A stretch of 64,000 nt of DNA from Bacteroidaceae bacterium. Lineage in GTDB: Bacteria > Bacteroidota > Bacteroidia > Bacteroidales > Bacteroidaceae. This document shows, piece by piece, positions 7,222-16,400 of this stretch; position 1 is the first letter of the stretch; every line of letters starts with the position of its first letter. A program made the translations under genes and the position numbers. The notes under the pieces were generated by a model that was not told the origin of the DNA, did no database searches, and worked only from the letters and a program-made list of their open reading frames with translations. Location of the stretch: the NCBI GenBank assembly GCA_017464815.1, contig JAFTYI010000027.1, positions 1 through 64,000 on the forward strand, read 5' to 3'.

Positions 7222-9906
7222 ATGATAAAAATCAAAGAAATATCGGAAGGGAAATACACTCTGACACGTAAAGATAGGATGTTACCAGGGATATACCATA
7301 AAATAGAGAGGGTTGCAGAAAACAGCAATTTTTATTGTTTATGGTCAGACAAAAAACATTTCTGCCTGTATGATGCAAAATCCAATCGATATGCATTGAA
7401 AAGCAGTACACTCTCCGATGCACAAACTTTTTCGCGCATCGAATATTACTCCGAAGAATCGCAGTCGTTCGTTGCGTATCGGAGCGACATGAAGTATGCT
7501 CATATCATTTATGAAGACGGAACATTTGAGTCACAGACATTCAAGTATGTTGGAGCAGAAAAGAATGGACTAAGACCTGTTCAGGATTTTAAGAACAAAT
7601 GGTATTACTATGACACCACGGAACGGAAACGCATAAAGAAAACCCGACACGGCATACAATTAGGAACAGAAGGGCGGCTGGGTGAAATGTTCTCTACGGG
7701 TGAATATGTTGTTTATTACACACCCAAGAAATTGCGTATATTCGCTTCCGTGAATGATACAACAATCAAGTCGCGAGACTACTTTGAATCAATAGAGGAA
7801 ATAGAAGGCAGATTCTTTATCGGAAAGCTCTATGCAAAAAATGTATATACCATTATAAAAGATTACCATATAATAACGCCTATCGGATATTATACGAGTA
7901 TGCCGCAATACATCAAGGAACACAACTTGTTTATTGCAATGAAAGGCAGTTCTTGGTGTGTGATATATCCCAATGGAAAAGAAATACAAAATTATCAATG
8001 GACGGATGATTGCTTTTTCTTTACCAAGAAGTATGTTTTTAATAAGAAAAAGGAATCTTCTTATTGGAAAATATTCAACAGAGAAAATGGACAGGAAGTC
8101 ATTACAAGGTGGAAGAATATAAGACTGTATAATGAAGCGTTTTTTGTCGACACAGAGGCCGAAAGTATGAAAAGGATATCTGATGAAGACATAGAAAAAG
8201 AGACCAATGACTACATTAAATTGTTACAAGGGAACAAGCCGCAAACAATGCCTCATGCCACAAAGACTATTGCAATAAGTACGGAAGAAACAGCTAAAAC
8301 ATCTGCCACAAATCCAACTCCTACAATTGAAAATACTGTTCGCAAAAAGGGAACAAACGATATTGGGGAAACAATGGTTTGTGATAGCTTGCCCGAAAGA
8401 ATAGACTATTATGTATTTGTAAGGCATTTCTCCTCCAAGAACCAGTTTTTAAGTTCAACCGTAAATTGTGAGAATATCAGGGGAGTTGCTTATATTGCAT
8501 GGTTCATTCGTGAAGAAAATACGTTTTGTATTACGGAATCAAGAAGAACCAAAGTACACAAATTGTTATATGTCAGAAGAAATATATTAGAAATAAAATC
8601 GTTATGGAATTGTTCTGTACGTTTTTCTTTCTTATATCCTATAACATTAAATAATTTGCCCAACATTATAAAAGGTCAAACGGCAGAAGGACTTCTGTGT
8701 GATTTTGTAAAAAGAAAGCTAATCAAAACAGAAAATAAGAAGAAAGCTCCAACAACATTTATAACTATGAAGACTGATAGTACCTCGTCAAATGAAGACT
8801 TAAAGGATGCCATAATTTTGGTTGACGATGTTGAGTTTATTGATAGTAATCGTTTTTATTACCCTAACGCTTCAAGTAGTCAAATCATCAACCAACAAAA
8901 TGTATGTTGGCTAATATGGAAAGATTATTCAATAATTCTGACCAAGGTAGAAGCGAATTGTACATATAGAATCGTTTTTAAGATAGAAAATGACAATCGC
9001 GCAAAAATGCTTATAAAGAATATGAATATGAGCAGGCTATTCAACAGATTTATATTCTGTAAAGAAGGAGTACTAACACGTGGAGGACTCATTGATTCTT
9101 TATATGAAATATTGTCAGAACAATCCCTATTAAAGAAAGGAGCAAGAATAACAAGAAACGTAAATATCACGAAACCTAAAACAGAAATAAAAGTCTCAGA
9201 AGCAACAAAAGAGACAACAGCTAAAGATAGTAAAAAAGAAGTCCATCCACCTCAAATTGTAAACCCTATGACCAAACTTCAAGAACTTTATGAAACCCGC
9301 GAAAAGCTACAGAGCTTAGGAATAGAACCCAATGCTGACCTCGAAAGACAATTGGCCGCTTTGGAAGAAGATTTCATTAGAACTGAAATAGTGCCAAAAA
9401 TGGAAGAAACCGTTGAACCTGTGTTAAAACAAGTGAAACGGGAACTTGTATTTGTCCTTGAATATCATCCGGAAGAAGGGGTGCACGTACAGCTTTCACG
9501 GAAAAGAAATGAAGTGGTAAATGCTGTATTAGAAGAGAAAAGAACGGTTTCTCCCCAAACAATTGAACCAATATCAAATAGTTCATTACAAAAATTACGT
9601 GTTACATTTCCTGATGGAGAGGTAATTTACGAACGTTGGGTGATTGAAACATTAGGCAAAACCATTATCAAGTTGGGAATCCAAAAGGTGGCCAATGTCT
9701 GTGATTTTAACATGGGCTCTTCATTGTTACATCCAGCTGGCATTAGCCTTGTTTCAAAAGTGTACGATTCCAAATATGGAGTTTATCAACGGCCATTAGA
9801 AGGTGAATGGTTGCTGTTTTCAAACTCAAATACACTCACCAAAAAACGACAAATAGAGTATCTTGCCAAAGCCCTTGGAGTAAGATTGACGGTTGAGATT
9901 GTATGA
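7222..9906 (+). CDS. Large unknown protein of the helicase operon (WG-like N-terminus, MTKLQEL module)
   Basis: An 894-aa protein of unknown function with no signal peptide. Residues 1-330 are rich in short beta-strands with repeated aromatic turns, like WG-repeat or beta-propeller proteins. Two similar blocks (about 390-500 and 520-650) may be an internal duplication. From Met683 to the end a separate module begins (MTKLQELYETREKLQSLG); its first 80 residues recur almost unchanged at the N-terminus of the next gene. The C-terminal 100 residues (VTFPDGEVIYERW...ISLVSKVYD) form a compact domain resembling one I recall from Bacteroidetes hypothetical proteins. Because the next gene starts at the matching Met, this protein probably arose by fusing an N-terminal gene onto a MTKLQEL gene. 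It probably works with the helicase. Confidence 0.6.
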   Translation: MIKIKEISEGKYTLTRKDRMLPGIYHKIERVAENSNFYCLWSDKKHFCLYDAKSNRYALKSSTLSDAQTFSRIEYYSEESQSFVAYRSDMKYAHIIYEDGTFESQTFKYVGAEKNGLRPVQDFKNKWYYYDTTERKRIKKTRHGIQLGTEGRLGEMFSTGEYVVYYTPKKLRIFASVNDTTIKSRDYFESIEEIEGRFFIGKLYAKNVYTIIKDYHIITPIGYYTSMPQYIKEHNLFIAMKGSSWCVIYPNGKEIQNYQWTDDCFFFTKKYVFNKKKESSYWKIFNRENGQEVITRWKNIRLYNEAFFVDTEAESMKRISDEDIEKETNDYIKLLQGNKPQTMPHATKTIAISTEETAKTSATNPTPTIENTVRKKGTNDIGETMVCDSLPERIDYYVFVRHFSSKNQFLSSTVNCENIRGVAYIAWFIREENTFCITESRRTKVHKLLYVRRNILEIKSLWNCSVRFSFLYPITLNNLPNIIKGQTAEGLLCDFVKRKLIKTENKKKAPTTFITMKTDSTSSNEDLKDAIILVDDVEFIDSNRFYYPNASSSQIINQQNVCWLIWKDYSIILTKVEANCTYRIVFKIENDNRAKMLIKNMNMSRLFNRFIFCKEGVLTRGGLIDSLYEILSEQSLLKKGARITRNVNITKPKTEIKVSEATKETTAKDSKKEVHPPQIVNPMTKLQELYETREKLQSLGIEPNADLERQLAALEEDFIRTEIVPKMEETVEPVLKQVKRELVFVLEYHPEEGVHVQLSRKRNEVVNAVLEEKRTVSPQTIEPISNSSLQKLRVTFPDGEVIYERWVIETLGKTIIKLGIQKVANVCDFNMGSSLLHPAGISLVSKVYDSKYGVYQRPLEGEWLLFSNSNTLTKKRQIEYLAKALGVRLTVEIV
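9268..9507 (+). repeat. Duplicated module, copy 1
   Basis: About 240 bp encoding MTKLQELYETREKL...GVHVQLSRKR inside the 894-aa gene. It is matched by 9956-10195 with few changes at either DNA or protein level. Confidence 0.9.
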
Positions 9907-9955
9907 ATACAACATACTAAATTGAACAGTGAAATAACTATCAGACTTTATACCT

Positions 9956-10195
9956 ATGACCAAACTGCAAGAACTCTACGAAACCCGCGAAAAGCTACAG
10001 AGCTTAGGGATAGAACCCAATGATGACCTCAAAAGACAATTGGCCGCTTTGGAAGAAGAGATTGTTAAAAGTGAAATAGTACCAAAAATGAAAGAAACCG
10101 TTGAACCTGTATTGAAACAAGTGAAACGGGAACTTGTATTCATTATTGAATATCATCCGGAAGAAGGGGTACACGTACAGCTTTCACGAAAAAGA
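9956..10195 (+). repeat. Duplicated module, copy 2
   Basis: The second copy of the 240-bp module, starting at the ATG of the 251-aa gene. It matches 9268-9507. Confidence 0.9.
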
Positions 10196-10711
10196 AGTGT
10201 TGTTGATGAGTCACCTCAAAAGATAGGAAAAGTGAAAACCTGTACGTATGCCAAAGAAACGAATACACATAAAAGTGAATTAGAACCGCGTGGCCAAAGA
10301 ATAAAAGAAGATATTTTCTTGCAAGACAAGAAGCTTGATTGGTCTTTACTGACAAATGGTGTGACATTAGTAAACCAATGTTATGATATAATTCTTAAGC
10401 AGTTAGGTTGGGACATAAAGGTCGGTGAAATAAAAGATGTAAAAATACATATTGGTAAAGAAAGCTTTGACGCACGATTCCATTTTCAAAATTATGACAA
10501 TAGAGTGAATGATATCATGCAGATAAGGTATTCGCCCGGCCTCCCGATTGCGACCAAACTTCAGCACATATTCCATGACTTATATCAGAAGTTAGAGCGT
10601 GAACGTCTTAACAAGGAAAAAGGGTTGAAAACTGAAAAAATTGAAATCGACAGATATATCCATATTTATGCCACCACGACCCCTTATGTATTTCGGTTCG
10701 TTGTGGTATAA
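9956..10711 (+). CDS. Unknown protein with MTKLQEL module and LQIRYS-like domain
   Basis: A 251-aa protein starting 49 bases after the previous stop. Residues 1-80 copy residues 683-762 of the upstream protein. The C-terminal part (SLLTNGVTLVNQC...NDIMQIRYSPGLPIATKLQHIF) resembles, from memory, an accessory domain of HNH-type restriction endonucleases in defence islands (motif DIxQIRYS); this is weak evidence. There is no signal peptide or membrane segment. The shared module suggests both proteins bind the same partner, perhaps the helicase or a common ligand. Confidence 0.55.
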   Translation: MTKLQELYETREKLQSLGIEPNDDLKRQLAALEEEIVKSEIVPKMKETVEPVLKQVKRELVFIIEYHPEEGVHVQLSRKRSVVDESPQKIGKVKTCTYAKETNTHKSELEPRGQRIKEDIFLQDKKLDWSLLTNGVTLVNQCYDIILKQLGWDIKVGEIKDVKIHIGKESFDARFHFQNYDNRVNDIMQIRYSPGLPIATKLQHIFHDLYQKLERERLNKEKGLKTEKIEIDRYIHIYATTTPYVFRFVVV

Positions 10712-10769
10712 AAAACTGAAAAAGAGACAAATTCCCGCATTGTTTAACAACTAAAAATGAAAAAGAATT

Positions 10770-10844
10770 ATGATGTTTGCTATTTGTGTAATGATTTGGT
10801 TACTTGGCGATGTGTTCGGCTACATGACTGGACATGGTGATTGA
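10770..10844 (+). CDS. Possible 24-aa hydrophobic peptide
   Basis: A short reading frame after the helicase operon encodes a peptide starting MMFAICVMIWLLGDVFGY, a likely single membrane span with a small polar tail (MTGHGD). A purine-rich stretch (aaaaagaa) precedes the ATG. An overlapping 27-codon frame starts at 10757. The hydrophobic pattern is suggestive, but length and composition give no proof of expression. Confidence 0.25.
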   Translation: MMFAICVMIWLLGDVFGYMTGHGD

Positions 10845-10862
10845 GAGAATGACAGTTTGTTT

Positions 10863-10963
10863 CTTCCCCCACCTCCCACTTCATCACCACTTTGAAGCAA
10901 AAAACGGAGTTTGGGGAAGTCTCTCTGTATATATACATCATCCCTTAGAAACAAAAAACAGGG
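10863..10963. repeat. Direct repeat A, left copy
   Basis: About 100 bp (CTTCCCCCACCTCCCAC ... TTAGAAACAAAAAACAGGG) repeated at 11596-11693 with small indels. The two copies bracket the DUF3791-like gene pair. Confidence 0.85.
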
Positions 10964-10969
10964 TGGATT

Positions 10970-11200
10970 TTACCCCATTTTTCCCGTTTCAAGTTCTGTT
11001 TCCAGGTATTCGTAAATGTAGGCTGTACTTTGGGTGTAAAGTCCGTTATGCGTTTCGGTAAGTCGGGCATAAGTGTCGGAGGTATAGAGGGTGCGAAGGG
11101 CTTCATGCATATCCATGTGACGCTCTTCCATCAAAAGCATGACAAGCTCTTTCGAGATGTTCTCTATCATCCAGTTCTGTTGTTCGCGGGTTATCGTCAT
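10970..11200 (-). CDS. Small DUF3791-partner protein
   Basis: A 76-aa protein (MTITREQQNWMIENISKE...NGLYTQSTAYIYEYLETEL). It resembles the small helical proteins that sit with DUF3791 genes in Bacteroidales, often upstream of a DUF3990 ADP-ribosyltransferase-like gene. No DUF3990 gene is present here. The ATG at 11200 follows the stop of the upstream gene by 22 bases; longer in-frame extensions run back into that gene and are unlikely. The function is unknown. Confidence 0.6.
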   Translation of the reverse strand: MTITREQQNWMIENISKELVMLLMEERHMDMHEALRTLYTSDTYARLTETHNGLYTQSTAYIYEYLETELETGKMG

Positions 11201-11222
11201 AATAGTGGTTTCAACGAGAGTT

Positions 11223-11447
11223 TCATGCCAATGCTCCTCCTTTCCGATGGCAATAGGCAGTGAGGTCTTCGATGACATCCTCAAACGAAAAGGTGTGTTC
11301 CACGTTGTAGAAACGATCAATGAAGTCGATACCTTGGTATCGTTCCAGGTAGCGATAGGCTTGCATGGTTGTCAATGAGTGTGCCGCAGCAAAGTCACCG
11401 ACAATGGCAATGATGTATTCTATCTTGTTTTTTGTATGCTCGCTCAT
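11223..11447 (-). CDS. DUF3791 protein
   Basis: A 74-aa helical protein matching the DUF3791 pattern (IIAIVGDFAAAHSLTTMQAYRYL ... FEDVIEDLTAYCHRKGGAL). These proteins are thought to pair with DUF3990 toxins, which makes an antitoxin-like role plausible but unproven. A minus-strand -7 element TAaaTTTG lies at 11485-11478. With its downstream partner it is flanked by 100-bp direct repeats, and the usual third gene is missing, so this looks like a cassette remnant. Confidence 0.7.
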   Translation of the reverse strand: MSEHTKNKIEYIIAIVGDFAAAHSLTTMQAYRYLERYQGIDFIDRFYNVEHTFSFEDVIEDLTAYCHRKGGALA

Positions 11448-11850
11448 ATCTTTTTTGTTTCAAACAATCGAACGCTGCAAATTTACGCTTTGTTTTTGAG
11501 TTTTCCAATATTTTGTCCGCTTTCCTTTCACTTGTCCTTTGTTTTTCTTCACAAAAGAGGACTTTGCATGATGGCGACTTACGCCTACCATCCAACTTCC
11601 CCCACCTCCCACCTTCACCACTTTGAAGTGAAAACGGAAAGTGTGGGGAAGTCTCTCTGTATATACATCATCCCTTAGAAACAAAAAACAGGGCGTTTCT
11701 TTGAATTCCTTCATTTGGCGCGTTTTTGTTCCTTATATATACTCTCCTAAAAACAAAAAAGTACCGTTGTCGCTTTGCTGTCGCATTTGCGATTGAAAGA
11801 GAGTTGTGTATGTTTCTTTAACCTCTTGTTGCTCGGAAAATGTTGTTTGC
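11448..11850. repeat. Intergenic region with direct repeat A, right copy
   Basis: No gene. Contains the promoter of the DUF3791 gene, the right copy of direct repeat A (11596-11693), one copy of TTCCTTCATTTGGCGCGTTT (11707-11726; two more at 13150-13190) and a weaker third echo of the repeat end (TCCTAAAAACAAAAAA near 11745). Confidence 0.75.
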
Positions 11851-12141
11851 CTACACGGCTACCATGTCCTCTCCTTCTTTCATGACACCGATAATGTTTG
11901 TACCGAGTGCTACGGAGATTTTGGATAGTGTGGCCAACGTAAGGTTATGCGTACCAGAAAGCCAACGGCTGACCTCCGTTTCACTCTTCCCCATCAAACG
12001 GGCAAAGTCCTTTTGTGTCATTCCTCTTGATTCAAGAATATCGTAAATGCGGTTAGCTATGCCGACGGACAGTTCCATCTGCTTTTTCATCTCGGATGAG
12101 ATTGTTCCGCGAATTTCGTTCATGATGGCATTCGTTTTCAT
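11851..12141 (-). CDS. XRE-family antitoxin (HigA-like)
   Basis: A 96-aa protein with a Cro/C1 helix-turn-helix at residues 41-63 (MTQKDFARLMGKSETEVSRWLSG) and the HNLTLATLSKISVALG continuation typical of HigA-like antitoxins. It should neutralise the toxin encoded 24 bases upstream and repress the shared promoter at 12683-12676. The toxin-first gene order is typical of HigBA systems. Confidence 0.85.
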   Translation of the reverse strand: MKTNAIMNEIRGTISSEMKKQMELSVGIANRIYDILESRGMTQKDFARLMGKSETEVSRWLSGTHNLTLATLSKISVALGTNIIGVMKEGEDMVAV

Positions 12142-12165
12142 AAGGCTGTCTTCTGTCTTTAATCG

Positions 12166-12645
12166 TTACTCTTCTATTGTAAAAGATAATTCACCCAAAA
12201 GTCGGGTGCCTGTGACAACAATTTCCTTGCAACGTTCCCGTTGTTTGATTTGAATGTCTATTTTTTGCAAAGTCTGCACACATCTGTGCAGATTCTCGTC
12301 CTCTTGGTATGTGGCTGTAGCTTTCAGCCCTCCATTCCCCAATATGAGTACTTTGGATTGGATATTCAACAAATAGAGTCTCAGAAAAGTTGTTTCAAGG
12401 TGTGAAGGCAGAGCCATTACCCTATCCCGTTTTGTTCCTTCATAACGGAAATGCCGGTCGGCCGCACCGTCACGTTTTATAATGTCGAGACGATAAACCA
12501 ACTGGCGTACATCATTCGGATGTGTATCCTTGTATTCAAGAAGAAACTTTTCAAACTCGGAATAGTTTTCCCCTTCAAAATGTGGTGAATAAAGGCTTAC
12601 TTTTTCTCCGTCTTCCAACAACTCAATAAACAAATTTCTTTCCAT
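12166..12645 (-). CDS. RelE/HigB-like toxin
   Basis: A 159-aa protein of a Bacteroidetes family found directly upstream of XRE antitoxins. The central block (RRDG-like KRDGAADRHFRYEGTKRDRVMALP...LRLYLLNIQSKVLILGNGGLK) matches the strand-rich core of RelE/HigB-type mRNA interferases, with the basic residues needed for RNA cleavage. It probably cleaves mRNA at the ribosome when freed from its antitoxin. I chose ATG at 12645 because AAGGA lies just upstream and a -7 element (TAtaTTTG, 12683-12676) rules out the earlier Met at 12678. Confidence 0.7.
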   Translation of the reverse strand: MERNLFIELLEDGEKVSLYSPHFEGENYSEFEKFLLEYKDTHPNDVRQLVYRLDIIKRDGAADRHFRYEGTKRDRVMALPSHLETTFLRLYLLNIQSKVLILGNGGLKATATYQEDENLHRCVQTLQKIDIQIKQRERCKEIVVTGTRLLGELSFTIEE

Positions 12646-12806
12646 AATCTGTTCCTTGTATAGATTATATTCGCGCAAATATACACATATAAGTTTATTC
12701 TTCTTGCCTATAAGCTGTTAGAACTTTCATTATTTATATATATTTAACACTTTAAGCCACACTGTAGGACGTCTTTTTGTGCTTACAACCAAAAACGCCG
12801 TGTTTC

Positions 12807-12838
12807 TTTGGAAAAGCGGAGGAAAGGGTGTATCTTTG
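12807..12838 (+). promoter_or_regulatory. Promoter of orphan antitoxin
   Basis: TTTG (12807-12810) and TAtcTTTG (12831-12838) are 20 bases apart. This excludes the in-frame ATG at 12808 and supports ATG 12877. Confidence 0.75.
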
Positions 12839-12876
12839 CGGCATTGAACGGAAAAATAAAAGAAAGCAGTCAGTGT

Positions 12877-13137
12877 ATGGAAACAGTATCATTGAATGGT
12901 GGAAGGATGAGCAGCAATATCTATTGGAATATGATGAAGGGACTTAGCAGCGACATTAAGTTGGAACTGATAAGCAGACTCTCCGCGTCGTTGGTGACAT
13001 CCAACGAGGCGAAAGTAGAGACAAACGTACCATGGACCATTCAGTTGGCCGGACGTTGGCATGACAGCCGAAGCACTGAAGACATCCTCAGTGACATTCG
13101 CGAGAGCAGGACTTCTAACCGTGAGATAGAGCTATGA
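12877..13137 (+). CDS. Orphan VapB-like antitoxin
   Basis: An 86-aa protein whose C-terminal half (WTIQLAGRWHDSRSTEDILSDIRESRTSNREIEL) matches the toxin-wrapping tail of Bacteroidetes VapB-type antitoxins. The usual PIN-domain VapC toxin should start directly after it, but the gene is followed by a tandem repeat and no PIN reading frame. It is therefore an orphan, perhaps left after toxin loss at the repeat. The start is set by the promoter at 12807-12838. Confidence 0.55.
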   Translation: METVSLNGGRMSSNIYWNMMKGLSSDIKLELISRLSASLVTSNEAKVETNVPWTIQLAGRWHDSRSTEDILSDIRESRTSNREIEL

Positions 13138-13140
13138 CAC

Positions 13141-13186
13141 GCGTTTCCGTTCCTTCATTTGGCGCGTTTCCGTTCCTTCATTTGGC
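13141..13186. repeat. 23-bp tandem repeat, two copies
   Basis: Two adjacent units of GCGTTTCCGTTCCTTCATTT plus GGC directly follow the orphan antitoxin stop. A related copy occurs at 11707-11726. The rest of the 13138-13405 gap holds only the next gene's promoter (TAccTTTG at 13320-13327). Confidence 0.8.
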
Positions 13187-13405
13187 GGAGTTCAAAAAGG
13201 CTTTAGCCAAATGTTGCAGCCGAAGCGGGAAGGGTTCACCTTGTCAGCTAATTCGGGGAAAAATCTGCTTACATGAAACAAATGCCGCAATTCGTGCTGA
13301 TTATCTAAAAAAGAATGATTACCTTTGCTGCAACTAATTACCATTAATAACTTATTGAGGGGGAAGCAATATCCTGCCTCAAAAAAATCTGATTGTCATT
13401 GAAAG

Positions 13406-16400
13406 ATGAAAACAAAAAAGATGAAAACAACTGCGTTGGCCGTAGCCGTGGCTATGGCAACGGCCGTGTCGGCTTTGGCACAGACAGGTAGTGAATCCAC
13501 TTTCAAAAAGTGGGCATTGACACCGCCTATGGGATAGAACTCGTGGAACTGCTTCGGACCTACCGTTGTGGAGGATGAGGTGAAACAGAACGCCGACTAC
13601 ATGGCTACGAAACTGGCGGCTTATGGTTGGGAGTATGTGGTAGTGGACATCCGCTGGTTTGTGGAGAACGACAAAGCGGGCGGATATAACCAAACAAATC
13701 CCATCTACGTGTATGACGAATATGGCCGATATACTCCGGCATTGAACCGTTTTCCTTCGGCGGCAAATGGTGTGGGCTTCAAGGCTTTGGCAGACTATGT
13801 TCACAGCAAGGGACTGAAGTTTGGCATACACCTGATGCGCGGACTGCCCAAGGTGGCTGCTGAGAAGAAACTGCCTGTCAAAGGCACCAACGGCATCACG
13901 TGTGACATGATTTGCAACAACGACTCGGCCTGCACTTGGCTGCGCGACAACTACAAGGTGGATTGCACCAAGCCGGGTGCACAGGAATACTACAACTCGT
14001 GTTTCGACCTCTATGCACAGTGGGGAGTGGACTTTGTGAAAATTGATGACTTGGCACGTCCTTATCACACGGGCGAGATTGAGATGATACGCGAAGCCAT
14101 CAACCAATGCGGACGGCCTATCGTGCTTAGCATCTCACCGGGTGAAACCCCGTTGAGTGAGGTGGAACATGTGAAGGAGCATGCTAACATGTGGCGCACG
14201 GTGGATGACTTTTGGGACAATTGGAGCCAATTGAACTACCAGTTCCAGGTGTGTGCAAAATGGGCGCCTCACATTGAACCGGGTACTTGGCCCGATGCTG
14301 ACATGCTGCCACTGGGAAAAATCAGCATTCGTGGCGAGCGTGGCAGTGAACGTTGGACTCAGTTCACACGCGACGAACAATATACGATGATGAACCTCTG
14401 GACCATCTTCAAAAGTCCGTTGATGTTTGGCGGACATATGCCCGAAAACGATGCTGCCACTGATTCGTTGCTGACCAACCGCGAGGTGCTCTACATGCAT
14501 CACTACTCGATGAACAACCGCGAGGTGAGCAACCAGGACAACAAGGTGATGTGGAGTGCTGATGACCCTGCCAATGGCGACAAGTTTGTGGCTCTCTTCA
14601 ACTTGGGTGGCTCGGAATATGTCAACCCCAAGAATGTGTTGTGGCGCAGCGGAACTATTTCGTATCTGACCACAGGCTATGCCACTAACGTGGAGGTGGA
14701 GATACCTGAAGGAAGCAGCGAACTGGCTTTGGTGGCTACGGATGGTGGTGACGGATACGACTGTGACCATGCTGACTGGATAAACCCCATCGTCACACTG
14801 AAGGATGGTTCGACCATTGACTTGACCGACCGCAAATACTTGCGCGGAACGTGTGGATGGGGAAGCATCGCTGTTGACAAGAACATCAATGGCGGCACAC
14901 TCTCCATCAACGGCACGCAATACAGCAACGGATTTGCCACTCATGCCAACTCCATCCTGCTCTTCAGTCTGCCCGAAGGTGCTGTGAAGTTCACTGCCTT
15001 TGCAGGCATTGACAACACGGGTAGCGACCAAGGAAGCAAGTCGTCGGTTGAATTCATGGTGTTCAACGAAGACCCAACCTTGCGCACCGAAACCACTGAC
15101 CAATGGAGCGGCGGAAACGTGACTATCAAGATTGACCCCACCAAACAGGCGGGTTACAGCGGATTCATAGGACGCGAAGCTGGCATACAGCAAAGCACCG
15201 TAGAGGCTGACATCACTGGTGCCAAGAAACTCTATCTGGTGGTGACAAATGGTGGTGACAACTTGAGCTATGACCATGCCGACTGGGCTAACCCCGTACT
15301 TGTTGACAAGAATGGTAACGAAACTTCGCTGACCGAGATTGCTTGGGATGCCAACCCCGTGAACGGATGGAACGCACCCCAACTGAACAAGAATAACGAC
15401 GGAAACACCATGACCATAGGCGGAACGGCTTACGAGAAGGGATTCGGAGTGAACGCACCATCCATGCTTACCTTCACCCTGCCTGAAGGACACGAATACG
15501 TGGCTTTCAAGTCGGTTGTAGGACATGACGACGACGTGTTGAACGCTCCATCAGGCGCAACCATGGAATTCCGCATCTTTACCCAAGACCCCACTCCCGA
15601 CAGTGAAGCTGCCGTTGCACTCGACTTGACAAAATTGGGCTTTACAGCCGAACAAGAATGCCGCATCACCGAAATGTGGAAGGGCATTGACATGGGTACG
15701 TTCAAAGGTAGTGACTTTGCTCCCACCCTGCGTTCACATGCCAGCGGACTTTACCGTGTGACTCCACTGGGTCGGACCGAAGGAGCTTCAGTAAGCTTGT
15801 CTTGCACTGAACAGGATGCAGCGAACAAAGAATTGCAAATCAATGTCTCTGACGCCTCAACCGAAGGCGGTTACGTGCAACTGCTCTGCAACGGCAAAGT
15901 GCTGAGTGTGCAGGCATTGAAGGCCGACGGAAGTGCCACTTATGACTACAGCGACCTTTATGCCGGAAGCTACACCTTTCAAGCCCTTTATAGCGGAACC
16001 ACCACAACGGCCAGTGCCACGTCCGAGGAACTTACCATCACCGTAGAAGGTGAAGCCGAAGACCTTAGCGGACTGCAATCGCGACTGAACCTGTTGGTGG
16101 AAGAGGCAAAGACCGTTGACCCTGTTACCGTAGCAGGCGTACTGCGTACCCCATTGGCCAAAGCTATTGAAGAGGCACAACCCGTTGAAGGAAAGGACAA
16201 AGCGGCTTTGGAGACTGCCATCACCAACTTGCAAGAGGCACTGGATGCAGCCCGACTGAGCATCAGCAGCATGAACGCCTTGCAAAGTGCCATCGACGAA
16301 GCCACCTCATTCATAAACATGCTGGCCGACAACGAAGGAAAGACTGCATTGGAAGCTGGCATCAACAAGGCTACCCAAGTGCATACGGCCGAAGCCTCAA

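Noticed and set aside
13134..13337. 67-aa frame after the orphan antitoxin
   Set aside because: Encoded mostly by the tandem repeat; no PIN-domain Asp motifs, so not VapC.
14135..15526. 463-aa reading frame antisense to the GH27 gene
   Set aside because: Opposite-strand shadow; the plus strand has catalytic and NPCBM motifs.
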